In this document: positions 1 to 7,211 of the stretch, one piece after another | Layout of the letters: the number at the start of each line of letters is the position of its first letter | How positions within the stretch are numbered: position 1 is the stretch's first letter | Assembly (NCBI GenBank): GCA_015234465.1 | Contig: JADGNA010000008.1 | Span: 868,001 to 932,000, forward strand | Length of the DNA: 64,000 nt | Source: Salinibacterium sp. | GTDB taxonomy: Bacteria > Actinomycetota > Actinomycetes > Actinomycetales > Microbacteriaceae | Reading direction: 5' to 3' | The notes under the pieces: model-generated | Databases searched by the model: none | Told to the model about the DNA's origin: nothing | What the model saw: only the letters and a program-made list of their open reading frames with translations | Position numbers and translations under genes: made by a program

Positions 1-468
1 CGACTGGATGAACTCCCACGCGTTGAAGAAGCCGAGCCGTGCGCCCGTGTGCTGCACGGCGAAGGTCGTCTGGCCGGGAACCCCATCGACGCGGTAGGAG
101 AAGGTGACGTGGTGCTCTCCCGCACCCCGGTTCTCGTCGTCGACGAGCTCCACCTGCGAGAGGTGGGCGAGGGCATCCCGGCGCAGGAGGGCGTCGTCGG
201 CTTCCTCGTCGACGTCGACGCCCGGCATCGCGACGATCGACGCGACATCGTGCCGGGAGAGGGACTGCAGGTAGGCGGAGACGAAACCGGAGGCCGAGTA
301 CACGGTCGAGTTGAGGGTGATGATCGTCGCGACGAAGGCCACGAGCAGCAGGCCGAGGGCCACGCCCCACGTGACAGCGAAGCGCGCGCGAGGGCCGGGA
401 ACCCCGGGCATCCGCTCGCCTGACGGATGCTGCGGGCCCGTCGTCTCCTCCACGGCGCCCGAAGTCAT
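1..468 (-). CDS. Partial membrane-anchored protein of unknown function
   Basis: This leftward gene is cut by the window edge; 156 N-terminal residues are visible without a stop, starting at the ATG at 468. Residues 1-31 are polar and proline-rich, and about 32-55 form one hydrophobic helix (GVALGLLLVAFVATIITL). The remainder is a soluble, probably extracytoplasmic domain with a region rich in Asp and Glu. The architecture is that of a single-pass anchored protein. I recognise no family. It is divergent from the helicase at 573 and separated from it by about 100 bases, which may hold both promoters. The coding assignment rests on the open frame, GC-rich third positions and a plausible membrane helix. 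Confidence 0.6.
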   Translation of the reverse strand, partial: MTSGAVEETTGPQHPSGERMPGVPGPRARFAVTWGVALGLLLVAFVATIITLNSTVYSASGFVSAYLQSLSRHDVASIVAMPGVDVDEEADDALLRRDALAHLSQVELVDDENRGAGEHHVTFSYRVDGVPGQTTFAVQHTGARLGFFNAWEFIQS

Positions 469-572
469 GCGCCCAATCCTAGACGGCACCCCTCGACCGT
501 CAGCCCGGGCCACGGCGGGTAGATTGGACGGGCCGATCGGCCGGTTGGCACTCGACCGTTGAGGAGATGTGG

Positions 573-1862
573 ATGTCTGGGCTCACGCTCTCAGCAGAGC
601 AGTCCGCCGTCTTCGACGCCATCGAGAACACGCGCGACCACATCTTCGTGACCGGCCGTGCGGGCACGGGAAAGTCGACCCTGCTCAACCATCTCGCGTG
701 GAACACCTCCAAGCAGGTCGTCATCTGCGCGCCGACCGGCGTGGCCGCGCTCAACGTGGGCGGGCAGACGATCCACTCGCTGTTCCGGCTGCCGATCGGG
801 GTCATCGCCGACCACGACATCGAGCAGGGAACCGAGCTGCGCAAGCTCCTGAACACGATCGACACCCTCGTGATCGACGAGGTCTCGATGGTCAACGCCG
901 ACCTCGTCGATGCGATCGACCGCAGCCTGCGTCAGGCCCGGCAGCGGCGCAACGAGCCATTCGGCGGCGTGCAGGTCGTCATGTTCGGCGACCCCTACCA
1001 GTTGGCGCCCGTGCCCGGTGACGCCGACGAGCGCGCCTACTTCGCCGACACCTACAAGTCGATGTGGTTCTTCGACGCGAAGGTGTGGGACGAGGCTGAG
1101 CTTCGCATCTTCGAACTGCAGGTCATCCACCGGCAGCACGAGGAGGAGTTCAAGTTCATGCTCAACGCGGTGCGCCACGGCATGGTCACCGCGGAGATCG
1201 CGCAGAAGCTCAACGAGATGGGTGCCCGCACGCCGCCAGAGGATGACGCGATCACCCTCGCGACCCGCAATGACACCGTCAATCGCATCAACGCGACATC
1301 CCTCGCCCGACTGCCCGGACGTGCCCTCACGGCGACGGCGGAGGTGAACGGCGACTTCGGTGGTCGCGCCTACCCGGCCGATGAGAACCTGCAGGTCAAG
1401 GTGGGGGCGCGCGTCATGTTCCTGCGCAATGACCCCGACCAGCGCTGGGTCAACGGCACGGTCGGCACCGTCACTCGCATCGCCGACACCGTGCGCGTCG
1501 AGGTCGACGGGGAGGAACACGAGGTGCTGCCCGCCGTGTGGGAGAAGATCAAGTACACCTACTCGCCAGCGACCAAGCAGCTGCGCCGCGACATCGTGGC
1601 GGAGTTCACGCAGTTCCCCCTGCGGCTCGCCTGGGCGGTCACGATCCACAAGTCCCAGGGCAAGACCTACGATCGCGCGATCGTTGACCTGGGGCAGCGG
1701 TCCTTCGCCCCCGGGCAGACCTATGTGGCCCTCAGCCGCATCACGGCGCTCGACGGGCTCTACATGACGAGGCCCCTGCGGCCATCCGACATCATCGTCG
1801 ACGACAACGTGCGCCGCTTCATGTCGCGGGCGGCGATGACGCCGGGCATCGCGGCGCAGTAG
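573..1862 (+). CDS. PIF1-like ATP-dependent DNA helicase
   Basis: This 429-residue P-loop protein resembles the PIF1/RecD-like superfamily 1 helicases that unwind DNA 5' to 3'. Walker A is GRAGTGKST (residues 28-36), motif Ia is APTGVAALN (53-61) and Walker B is IDEVSM (101-106). A C-terminal block with VTIHKSQGKTYDRA and YVALSRI matches the UvrD/RecD-like final helicase motifs. An ATG at 567 abuts the GAGGAG at 561-566. The ATG at 573 sits six bases from that ribosome binding site and is the better start. The gene stands alone and ends just before an inverted repeat. The helicase fold is clear; the biological substrate is not. Confidence 0.88.
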   Translation: MSGLTLSAEQSAVFDAIENTRDHIFVTGRAGTGKSTLLNHLAWNTSKQVVICAPTGVAALNVGGQTIHSLFRLPIGVIADHDIEQGTELRKLLNTIDTLVIDEVSMVNADLVDAIDRSLRQARQRRNEPFGGVQVVMFGDPYQLAPVPGDADERAYFADTYKSMWFFDAKVWDEAELRIFELQVIHRQHEEEFKFMLNAVRHGMVTAEIAQKLNEMGARTPPEDDAITLATRNDTVNRINATSLARLPGRALTATAEVNGDFGGRAYPADENLQVKVGARVMFLRNDPDQRWVNGTVGTVTRIADTVRVEVDGEEHEVLPAVWEKIKYTYSPATKQLRRDIVAEFTQFPLRLAWAVTIHKSQGKTYDRAIVDLGQRSFAPGQTYVALSRITALDGLYMTRPLRPSDIIVDDNVRRFMSRAAMTPGIAAQ

Positions 1863-1870
1863 CGGGCGCT

Positions 1871-1940
1871 GCTTTCACAACTCAGGAGTTGGCTTTCACA
1901 ATTCAGGAAGGGAAGGACATCCTTCCTGAATTGTGAAAGC
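1871..1940. repeat. 21-nt-unit palindromic repeat, copy 1
   Basis: Two tandem units starting GCTTTCACAA(C/T)TCAGGA lie at 1871 and 1892 (period 21). The second pairs with an inverted copy at 1921-1940: the arms 1892-1911 and 1921-1940 are perfectly complementary over 20 bp around a 9-nt loop. The element lies between the convergent helicase and heme oxygenase genes and reaches the stop codon of the latter, so it may also act as a two-way terminator. Related copies are at 3548-3638 and inside putA at 42669-42745. Confidence 0.93.
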
Positions 1941-2590
1941 TACGCGACGGCGGCGGCCTTCTGCGCGTCGAGGTCGTGGAAGAGCTGCGTGTTGAACTCG
2001 TAGGCGACGAGCACCTCGTCGATGACCCGCTCGCGTTCCTCGGGGGTCCACTCGATCGCATCGAGCGCGTCACGGTAGGCGTCCTTGAACTCCGTCACCG
2101 AGGGGATCGCCTCGAAGCGGTAGAACGCGACGCCCTCGTCGCCGAGGCCGAAGTGCCGCTGCATGAGCTTGCCGATGTGCTGGCCGCCGGAGAGGTCACC
2201 GAGGTAGCGGGTGTAGTGGTGGGCGATGACGCCACCGTTCCAGTCGGCGACCTCGCGCATCCGCTCGCAGTAGGCGATCGTCGCGGGCACGGGGCTGATG
2301 CGGTCGCGCCATCCCTCGCCCATCAGGTGCTCAAGGTCGGCCTCGATGGCGGGCATTCGCACGAGTTCGGGGGCGATAAGCGCGCCCACAACGGGGTCGC
2401 CCGCCATGCCCGCGGCGACCTGTTCGAGCACGTCGTAGATGTACCAGTGCTGCACGACGAGCTGCGTGTAGTCGTCGAGCGTGCCGGTGCCCTTCATGAG
2501 GTCGGTCATGAAGCCGGCGCCTTCGCTCTGTCCGTGGCTGGCCCACGTACGTTCACGAAGGGCCTGCGAGAAGGGGATCGATTCGGCCAC
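1940..2590 (-). CDS. hmuO: Heme oxygenase (biliverdin-producing)
   Basis: This 216-residue cytosolic enzyme should cleave heme to biliverdin, CO and free iron. The proximal heme ligand is predicted as His19 in the N-terminal block ERTWASHGQSE, and the flexible distal helix is RYLGDLSGGQHIGKLMQRHFG (GDLSGGQ at 131-137), both typical of HmuO/HO-1. I chose the GTG at 2590 because GGAG lies five bases upstream and because homologues begin near this point; longer in-frame extension is possible but runs through the promoter region. A DtxR/IdeR-like box overlaps the promoter, so expression is probably induced when iron is low. A DUF2470 gene lies directly upstream on the same strand. Confidence 0.92.
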   Translation of the reverse strand: MAESIPFSQALRERTWASHGQSEGAGFMTDLMKGTGTLDDYTQLVVQHWYIYDVLEQVAAGMAGDPVVGALIAPELVRMPAIEADLEHLMGEGWRDRISPVPATIAYCERMREVADWNGGVIAHHYTRYLGDLSGGQHIGKLMQRHFGLGDEGVAFYRFEAIPSVTEFKDAYRDALDAIEWTPEERERVIDEVLVAYEFNTQLFHDLDAQKAAAVA

Positions 2591-2601
2591 GGAAACTCCA
2601 G

Positions 2602-2620
2602 TTAGGTAAGGATGCCCTAA
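2602..2620 (-). promoter_or_regulatory. DtxR/IdeR-type iron box upstream of hmuO
   Basis: The 19-mer TTAGGTAAGGATGCCCTAA matches the DtxR/IdeR consensus TTAGGTTAGGCTAACCTAA at 15 of 19 positions, including all six outer bases on the left and the final five on the right. It ends 12 bases upstream of the hmuO start codon, where a bound repressor would block transcription. Iron-dependent repression of heme oxygenase is known for corynebacterial hmuO; its use here is inferred. Confidence 0.8.
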
Positions 2621-2687
2621 CCATAGCGGAGTGACCCGCGCCCACCGCAAGGGTGCTCCGGCTCTTGGACCGAACGGATGCCCGTGG

Positions 2688-2984
2688 CTAGTGGGGCCGC
2701 GGCTCCAGGCCCAGCTCGGCGCACGCGCGGTCGTAGATGACGACGATCTCGCGGCGAATCTCGGCGCGCTCGCTGATGGTGGTCGTCCATGGCACGCCGA
2801 GGGGGCGCTCTTCGCCATCCACGGTGTACGTCCAGCGGCCCTCGTGTTCGCTGAGGTCGACCATGGTCGCAGACTCCGCGGCGCGGTCGCCGAACGCCCG
2901 CGCGATGAGGAGGTTGTCGTCGCGGTGGTCATCGTTCATGTGGTGCAGCACGGCGGCGACGACCTCGGGGGAGAAGCTTGGCAT
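2688..2984 (-). CDS. DUF2470 domain protein, heme-utilisation associated
   Basis: This 98-residue protein is almost entirely one DUF2470 domain. The N-terminal signature HHMNDDHRDDNLLIARAFG (14-32) is characteristic of this domain, which is found at the C-terminus of HugZ-type heme-binding split-barrel proteins and as stand-alone proteins in actinobacteria. The ATG at 2984 begins right at the domain. It lies 97 bases upstream of hmuO on the same strand, so a role in heme binding or degradation is a reasonable inference, although the iron box sits between the two genes and hmuO can be transcribed separately. Confidence 0.8.
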   Translation of the reverse strand: MPSFSPEVVAAVLHHMNDDHRDDNLLIARAFGDRAAESATMVDLSEHEGRWTYTVDGEERPLGVPWTTTISERAEIRREIVVIYDRACAELGLEPRPH

Positions 2985-3026
2985 GAACGCTACGGTACTC
3001 GTTCGCCCTGAGTGCCAAGATGAGCT

Positions 3027-3545
3027 ATGCCCATCAACCCTGACACCAAGGACTGGACCTGGGTGCTCTCGCGCCCCTGCGCCGAATGCGGCTTCGACGC
3101 GACATCCTTCGCGGCCGCCGACATTCCGACCATGATCCGCGACAACGCCCGCGCCTGGCCGGGGCTCCTCGATCGTTCCGATGTCAGACAGCGGCCGGAT
3201 GACGCGACCTGGTCGCCGCTCGAATATGGCGCCCACGTGCGAGACGTCTACCGACTGTTCCACGAGCGCATGCGCCTCATGCTCGCCGAGCACGACCCGC
3301 AGTTCGCGGACTGGAGCGCGGATGATGCGGCGCTCGCCGGCCGCTACGGCGAGCAGGACCCCGAGACAGTTGGTGGCGAGGTCGTTGAGGCGGGCGAGGC
3401 GATCGCCGACGCCTACGAGGGCCTCGCGGAGGAGCAGTGGGGCCGCCCGGGGCGGCGCAGTAACGGCTCACTCTTCACGGTGGAGTCGCTCGGCCGATAC
3501 ATGCTGCATGACGTGGTGCATCACGCCCACGACGTGCGCCGCTAA
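3027..3545 (+). CDS. DinB-like four-helix-bundle protein
   Basis: This 172-residue cytosolic protein resembles the DinB/YfiT superfamily of metal-binding helical bundles, some of which use bacillithiol or mycothiol. Support comes from the helix around RPDDATWSPLEYGAHVRDVYRLF and the C-terminal HDVVHHAHDVRR, giving the spaced histidines of a DinB metal triad. A Cys pair in the N-terminus (CAEC, 18-21) is an extra feature not required by the family. It is divergent from the DUF2470 gene with only 42 bases between the starts and convergent with fliW. The substrate is unknown. Confidence 0.7.
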   Translation: MPINPDTKDWTWVLSRPCAECGFDATSFAAADIPTMIRDNARAWPGLLDRSDVRQRPDDATWSPLEYGAHVRDVYRLFHERMRLMLAEHDPQFADWSADDAALAGRYGEQDPETVGGEVVEAGEAIADAYEGLAEEQWGRPGRRSNGSLFTVESLGRYMLHDVVHHAHDVRR

Positions 3546-3547
3546 GT

Positions 3548-3638
3548 GCTTTCACAATTCAGGAATCTTGGCATCCGAGGTCCTGAGTTGGGAAAGCCAA
3601 GTCCTGAGTTGGGAAAGCCAAGTCCTGAGTTGGGAAGC
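3548..3638. repeat. 21-nt-unit palindromic repeat, copy 2
   Basis: One left-facing arm GCTTTCACAATTCAGGA (3548-3564) is followed by three tandem inverted units beginning TCCTGAGTTGGGAAAGC at 3581, 3602 and 3623 (period exactly 21). It fills the space between the convergent DinB-like gene (stop 3545) and fliW (stop 3640-3642). The asymmetry, one arm against three, indicates unit amplification. Confidence 0.93.
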
Positions 3639-3639
3639 C

Positions 3640-4020
3640 TCAGGCTCGGGCGAGCTCCGCGCGGAGCGGCCAGTCCTGGTTGTCAAGGATGAACTGGGCG
3701 CAGGCGCCCGTGCGCGAGTTCACGACGATGGGCGCCATGAGGTTCGTCGTGGTCGTGCCGTCGGTGCCGGGGTTGGCGACGACGAGCACGAGCGCGTCAT
3801 CCGGCGACAACAGGCCGAGGCTCGCCACCTGCTGGTCGCTGAGCTCCGGCGTGTAGGCGGGGAGGTAGGCGCCAGCGTCGAGCACGTAGAGGCGCAGTGC
3901 GCTCTCCGCAGCGGGACGGAGCGTGAACAGCCCGACGGCACCCTTCACCTCGTCGAGCACGAAGTCGACGTGGGGCGCGAAGCCGGGGGGCGGGACGACG
4001 AAGGTGAGGGTGGCGGTCAT
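3640..4020 (-). CDS. fliW: Flagellar assembly factor FliW
   Basis: This 126-residue protein matches FliW, a cytosolic protein that binds flagellin and also antagonises CsrA, coupling flagellin export to flagellin translation. The conserved C-terminal core TNLMAPIVVNSRTGACAQFIL and the length fit the family. Its ATG overlaps the flgL stop codon (ATGA at 4017-4020), so it is translationally coupled as the last gene of flgN-flgK-flgL-fliW. Its partner csrA is at the far end of the flagellar island (31134). Confidence 0.92.
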   Translation of the reverse strand: MTATLTFVVPPPGFAPHVDFVLDEVKGAVGLFTLRPAAESALRLYVLDAGAYLPAYTPELSDQQVASLGLLSPDDALVLVVANPGTDGTTTTNLMAPIVVNSRTGACAQFILDNQDWPLRAELARA

Positions 4021-4916
4021 CGCAGGAAGTCCATCAGGGTCGGTTGGAGCACTCGGGCGGTCACCGCGAGCGCGGACTGGTAGGAGACCTCCTGCATCTG
4101 GAGGTCGAGCACGGCCTTGGCGAGGTCGAGGTCCTCGATGCCGGAGCGCTGCGTCTCGAGCGAGACCGACTGCAGCAGGTTCGTCTCTTCCGCACGCATC
4201 ATCTGGGCGTGCCGGGTTCCGATCGTGGCACGGTGCCCCTTCATGACTTCGAGTCTCGCATCGATCTCGCCCAGCCTCGGGCCGATGTTGGTGCCCGCGC
4301 GGAGGTCGGCGACGATCGAGTCGACGAGGGCGAAGACGGATGTCGCGCCTGCGCCGAAGATGGCGCCACCGTCGGCATCGACCCGCACGGTCGTCTCCGA
4401 GTCGATGCGGCGCTCAACGGTGCTGCCCTCTGCACCCGTGAAGGCGTAGGGCGTTGCGGAGTCTGCGCCCTCGAAGGCGAGACCGGCATCCGAGTTGCCG
4501 GCGAAGATGTGGCGGCCAAGGTAGGCGGTGTTCGCCTGGGCGAGCAGGTCGCCCCGCAGGCTCTCGAGCTCCACCGCGATGGCTTCCTTCGCGGTCGGCG
4601 ACATGGCGCCGTCGTTGGCACCCTGCACCGTGAGGTCGCGCACGCGGTCCATGAGCGCGGCGACGTTCGTGAGGGACGAGTCGACCGTCGTGAGCCAGCC
4701 GAGGCCGTCGCTGATGTTGCGCTTGTACTGGTCGTTGGCCCGCTGCTCCGCGCGCACCTGCAGCGAGTTGGCGGTGCCGATGGGGTCGTCGGAGGGGGCT
4801 CCGATGCGCTTGAGCGAGGTCGCACGGTCGCGCATCTCGCCGAGCCCGGCCATGACGCCCTGGAGGTTCTGCTGCGCCGAGCGCATGAGCGCGGTGCTGG
4901 TGACTCTCGTGATCAC
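4017..4916 (-). CDS. flgL: Flagellar hook-associated protein 3 (FlgL)
   Basis: This 299-residue secreted junction protein connects the hook-filament region with the flagellin helix. The N-terminus carries the flagellin-like helix (RVTSTALMRSAQQNLQGVMAGL, then GAPSDDPIGTANSLQVR) and the C-terminus the matching helix (IEDLDLAKAVLDLQMQEVSYQSAL), the standard FlgL layout. There is no signal peptide, as expected for export by the flagellar type III apparatus. It lies three bases downstream of flgK and overlaps fliW. Confidence 0.93.
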   Translation of the reverse strand: MITRVTSTALMRSAQQNLQGVMAGLGEMRDRATSLKRIGAPSDDPIGTANSLQVRAEQRANDQYKRNISDGLGWLTTVDSSLTNVAALMDRVRDLTVQGANDGAMSPTAKEAIAVELESLRGDLLAQANTAYLGRHIFAGNSDAGLAFEGADSATPYAFTGAEGSTVERRIDSETTVRVDADGGAIFGAGATSVFALVDSIVADLRAGTNIGPRLGEIDARLEVMKGHRATIGTRHAQMMRAEETNLLQSVSLETQRSGIEDLDLAKAVLDLQMQEVSYQSALAVTARVLQPTLMDFLR

Positions 4917-4919
4917 GGT

Positions 4920-6344
4920 CTACCTCCCGACCACGCCGGTGCGGTTGATGAGAGTGTCGAGCATCTCATCGACGGCGGTCATGACGCGCGCGGCGCCCTG
5001 GTAGGCCACCTGGTAGGTGAGCATGTTGATGTTCTCCTCGTCCATGTCGACGGCGGAGGCCGAGAGCTGGGCGCCGACCGCGGCATCCGCGCTGATGTCG
5101 GCGAGGGCGGACTGCTGGGCAGCCGTGCGGGAGGCGACGCCGATGCCGGTCACGATCGACGACCAGAGCGCATCCGGGCCCTCGGGGTCGAGGCCGATCT
5201 GGGCGATCGCGTCCGCGATCGTGCCGTCGTAGGCGCCGGCACCGACGGCGCCCGCGGCGATTCCGCTGAGGTCGGTTGGCACGACGGAGATGCCGCGGGC
5301 GGCGGGAAGCGCCGCGTCGATCTGGAAGAACGGGCCACCAGGGTCACCCGCCTTCGTGACGCCGGTCTGGTGAACCGCGTTGACCTTCTCGGCGAGGGCC
5401 CGCGCGAAGTCGTTGAGTGCCTCGGCGGCCTCGGCGAAGGTGCCGCCCGTGCGGCTCGCATCGCTCGGCGCGAGGAGGGTGACGGATGCCGCGAGCTCGC
5501 CGCCATCGAGGGCGATCGCCGCTCCCGGCCGGTGTGCCCACTCGAGCTGCACGGCGTTGGTGAGCCCGTCCTGCATCCGCAGCCCGCCCACGACGGCGAC
5601 AGGACGGAAGGTGTCTCCCGAGACGATCGCGTTGCCGCCAATGAGCACCTCGACGGTGCCGTCGGCGGTCTCGCGCGCGGTGCCGCCGGCGAGGCTCGCG
5701 ATCGTGGCGGTGAGGCTGCTGCGCTTGTCGAGCAGTTCGTTGACGGAGCCGCCCGCCGCGATGGCGGAACGGATGCGGCCGTTGAGGTCAGCGACCTGCT
5801 GGGCCGCCGAGTTGAGCTCCGAGACCATGCCGTCGGTGCGGCTACGCATCCCGGCCCACTCGTTCTCGATGTCGGTGTAGGCCTTGCCGAGGCGGGAGGT
5901 CAGCACGCCGGCCTGCTCGAGCAGTACGCCCGCCGAGGCCGGTTCGCCCGCGCGGTTGGAGACGTCCTGCCAGGCGGCCCAGAACTCCGAGAGCTGCGCC
6001 GAGATGCCGTTCTCGCCGGGCTCCTGCAGGATGCCCTCGATGTTGGAGAGGGCGCGTGCGTTAAGGTTCCAGAACCCAGCGGATGCCGCGGATGACCGCA
6101 CCTTCGAGTCCACGAAGAGGTCGCCGAGCCGCGCGATGCCCTCGACCGAGACACCCTGGCCGACTCGCGTGCCGTGGGAGAGCGGTCCCGTCTGGGCCAC
6201 GCCGCCGATCGATGAGGTCGTCAGCCGCTGGCGGGTGTAGCCCTCCGTGTTGACGTTCGCGATGTTCTGCCCGACGACGTCGAGGCCCTGCCTCGCGGCG
6301 TTGAGTGCGGTGTATGCGGTGTTCAGCCCGCTGAAGGTGCTCAT
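4920..6344 (-). CDS. flgK: Flagellar hook-associated protein 1 (FlgK)
   Basis: This 474-residue hook-filament junction protein opens with the rod/hook-type motif (LNTAYTALNAARQGLDVVGQNIANVNTEGYTRQ) and closes with the C-terminal helix MDEENINMLTYQVAYQGAARVMTAVDEMLDTLINRTGVVGR. The ATG at 6344 begins at the conserved N-terminus; the longer open frame upstream is the flgN region. It is exported by the flagellar machinery and forms the first junction layer on the hook. It starts two bases after the flgN stop and precedes flgL, so all four genes form one operon. Confidence 0.94.
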   Translation of the reverse strand: MSTFSGLNTAYTALNAARQGLDVVGQNIANVNTEGYTRQRLTTSSIGGVAQTGPLSHGTRVGQGVSVEGIARLGDLFVDSKVRSSAASAGFWNLNARALSNIEGILQEPGENGISAQLSEFWAAWQDVSNRAGEPASAGVLLEQAGVLTSRLGKAYTDIENEWAGMRSRTDGMVSELNSAAQQVADLNGRIRSAIAAGGSVNELLDKRSSLTATIASLAGGTARETADGTVEVLIGGNAIVSGDTFRPVAVVGGLRMQDGLTNAVQLEWAHRPGAAIALDGGELAASVTLLAPSDASRTGGTFAEAAEALNDFARALAEKVNAVHQTGVTKAGDPGGPFFQIDAALPAARGISVVPTDLSGIAAGAVGAGAYDGTIADAIAQIGLDPEGPDALWSSIVTGIGVASRTAAQQSALADISADAAVGAQLSASAVDMDEENINMLTYQVAYQGAARVMTAVDEMLDTLINRTGVVGR

Positions 6345-6346
6345 GG

Positions 6347-6832
6347 TCAGAATCTCTCGTCGATCAGGCGGGCGCTGCCGGTGTCGATGGTCTCGCCCGT
6401 GGCGCCGTAGGTTCCCGTGTCGCCACCGAGGTTCGCGAGGGTCTCCTGCGTCGAGCGCAGTGCGGAGCGCAGGAACTGCTCGTTGATGTCGCGCAACTGG
6501 CCGATCTGGGCGGCCAGTTCGGCGAGGGCGGTGAGGTGGTTGGCGAAGATCTCGGCCCAGGGCCCGTCGGCGGGGGCGGCTGCGACGAGGTCGCGGAGCG
6601 TGGCATCCGGTGCCGTTCCCCACTGCTCGCCGAGTTCTGCGACCTCGACCGTGCGGGTGAGGCCGAGGGCGCGGAGGCGCTCGAGCACCTGCTCGACCTC
6701 ACGCGTGGCATGGGGGAGCCAGCGGGTCTTGCCGGTCGTGAGCAGCAGCTGCTCCTCCTCGAGCTTGAAGAGCAGGAGTTCGAGGAGCTCACGCTCGCGC
6801 CACAGGGTGGCGGAGACTTCGTTTGCTCCCAC
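6347..6832 (-). CDS. flgN: Flagellar export chaperone FlgN
   Basis: This 161-residue cytosolic protein is predicted to be almost all helical, with the FlgN pattern (LWRERELLELLLFKLEEEQLLL, then RDINEQFLRSALRSTQETL). FlgN protects FlgK and FlgL before export, which fits its place directly upstream of both. The start is the GTG at 6832 with CGGAGAG upstream. It is the first gene of the leftward operon, preceded by a FliA-type promoter at 6875-6901. Confidence 0.88.
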   Translation of the reverse strand: MGANEVSATLWRERELLELLLFKLEEEQLLLTTGKTRWLPHATREVEQVLERLRALGLTRTVEVAELGEQWGTAPDATLRDLVAAAPADGPWAEIFANHLTALAELAAQIGQLRDINEQFLRSALRSTQETLANLGGDTGTYGATGETIDTGSARLIDERF

Positions 6833-6874
6833 GGTGCTCTCCGTTCATCTGGTCTCGGGTGTCGCCACGGGGGA

Positions 6875-6901
6875 CTGTCGGCACCGGGGCGGTTCCGGTA
6901 A
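6875..6901 (-). promoter_or_regulatory. FliA-type promoter for flgN-flgK-flgL-fliW
   Basis: Read leftward, TTAC (6901-6898), 15 bases, then GCCGACAG (6882-6875). The -10 is identical to that of the flbD promoter and the spacing matches the four rightward FliA promoters; the -35 differs by one base (TTAC for TAAC). The predicted start near 6868 is about 36 bases upstream of the flgN GTG. Confidence 0.65.
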
Positions 6902-6968
6902 GGCGAATCATCCGGAAATTTCTGTACCCCGGCTGAAAATCCGCCGTACCCCAGTTGTGGGGATGTGC

Positions 6969-6984
6969 TCCCCCCTAGGGGGGA
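6969..6984. promoter_or_regulatory. Perfect 16-bp GC palindrome upstream of fliA
   Basis: The sequence TCCCCCCTAGGGGGGA is fully self-complementary with no spacer and lies between the divergent flgN and fliA. It could be an operator for a dimeric regulator. I know of no specific regulator that fits. Confidence 0.5.
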
Positions 6985-7001
6985 CAAGGCGCTAACTGAA
7001 T

Positions 7002-7016
7002 AAGCCGAATCGGCTT
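7002..7016. promoter_or_regulatory. 15-bp palindrome upstream of fliA
   Basis: AAGCCGA-A-TCGGCTT has seven-base perfect arms around one base. It sits 18 bases from the 16-bp palindrome and about 195 bases upstream of the chosen fliA start. Its arms also contain GCCGA, the core of the FliA -10 box, on both strands, but no TAAC is placed at the right distance on either side. Confidence 0.5.
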
Positions 7017-7211
7017 CCTTGGCCTCGCGTTCCCTCCATAGAGTCTCCACTGTCGCTCGGGTCAGACCCGAAAGACAGCAACCGAGTTCGAGGCGCGCAG
7101 GGTCCCGAAGCCCCGCGTCATCCGAGTCTCTTTCCCGGTTGAGACGTGGCCCGTCACCTCGCTTACCCGCGAACGCAAATGCAAGAGACAGAGACAAACG
7201 GGGGTACAGCT

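Larger units (their letters stand above)
6833..7211. other. Divergent regulatory region between flgN and fliA
   Basis: These 379 bases hold no convincing gene. They contain a leftward FliA-type promoter (6875-6901), a stem CCCCA/TGGGG near 6949-6962, a 16-bp perfect palindrome (6969-6984) and a 15-bp palindrome (7002-7016). The last part, up to the fliA start, is noticeably lower in GC than the coding DNA around it, as expected for a leader. I could not find a clear housekeeping promoter for fliA, so the two palindromes are the best candidates for the sites that control entry into the flagellar programme. Confidence 0.6.

Noticed and set aside
567-572. ATG at 567 as the helicase start
   Set aside because: The ribosome binding site GAGGAG (561-566) directly abuts it; the ATG at 573 has a workable spacing.
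3581-3638. Tandem 21-nt units resembling a short CRISPR-like array
   Set aside because: The units are directly abutting with no spacers, are too short, have inverted partners and no cas genes are nearby.
4044-6095. 683-residue open frame opposite flgL and flgK
   Set aside because: It is an antisense shadow of two clearly identified genes, with His/Arg/Gly-rich sequence and no recognisable domain.
6991-7013. FliA promoter reading toward fliA (TAAC ... GCCGAATC)
   Set aside because: Only seven bases separate the two boxes, against a constant 15 elsewhere, and the -10 is imperfect.
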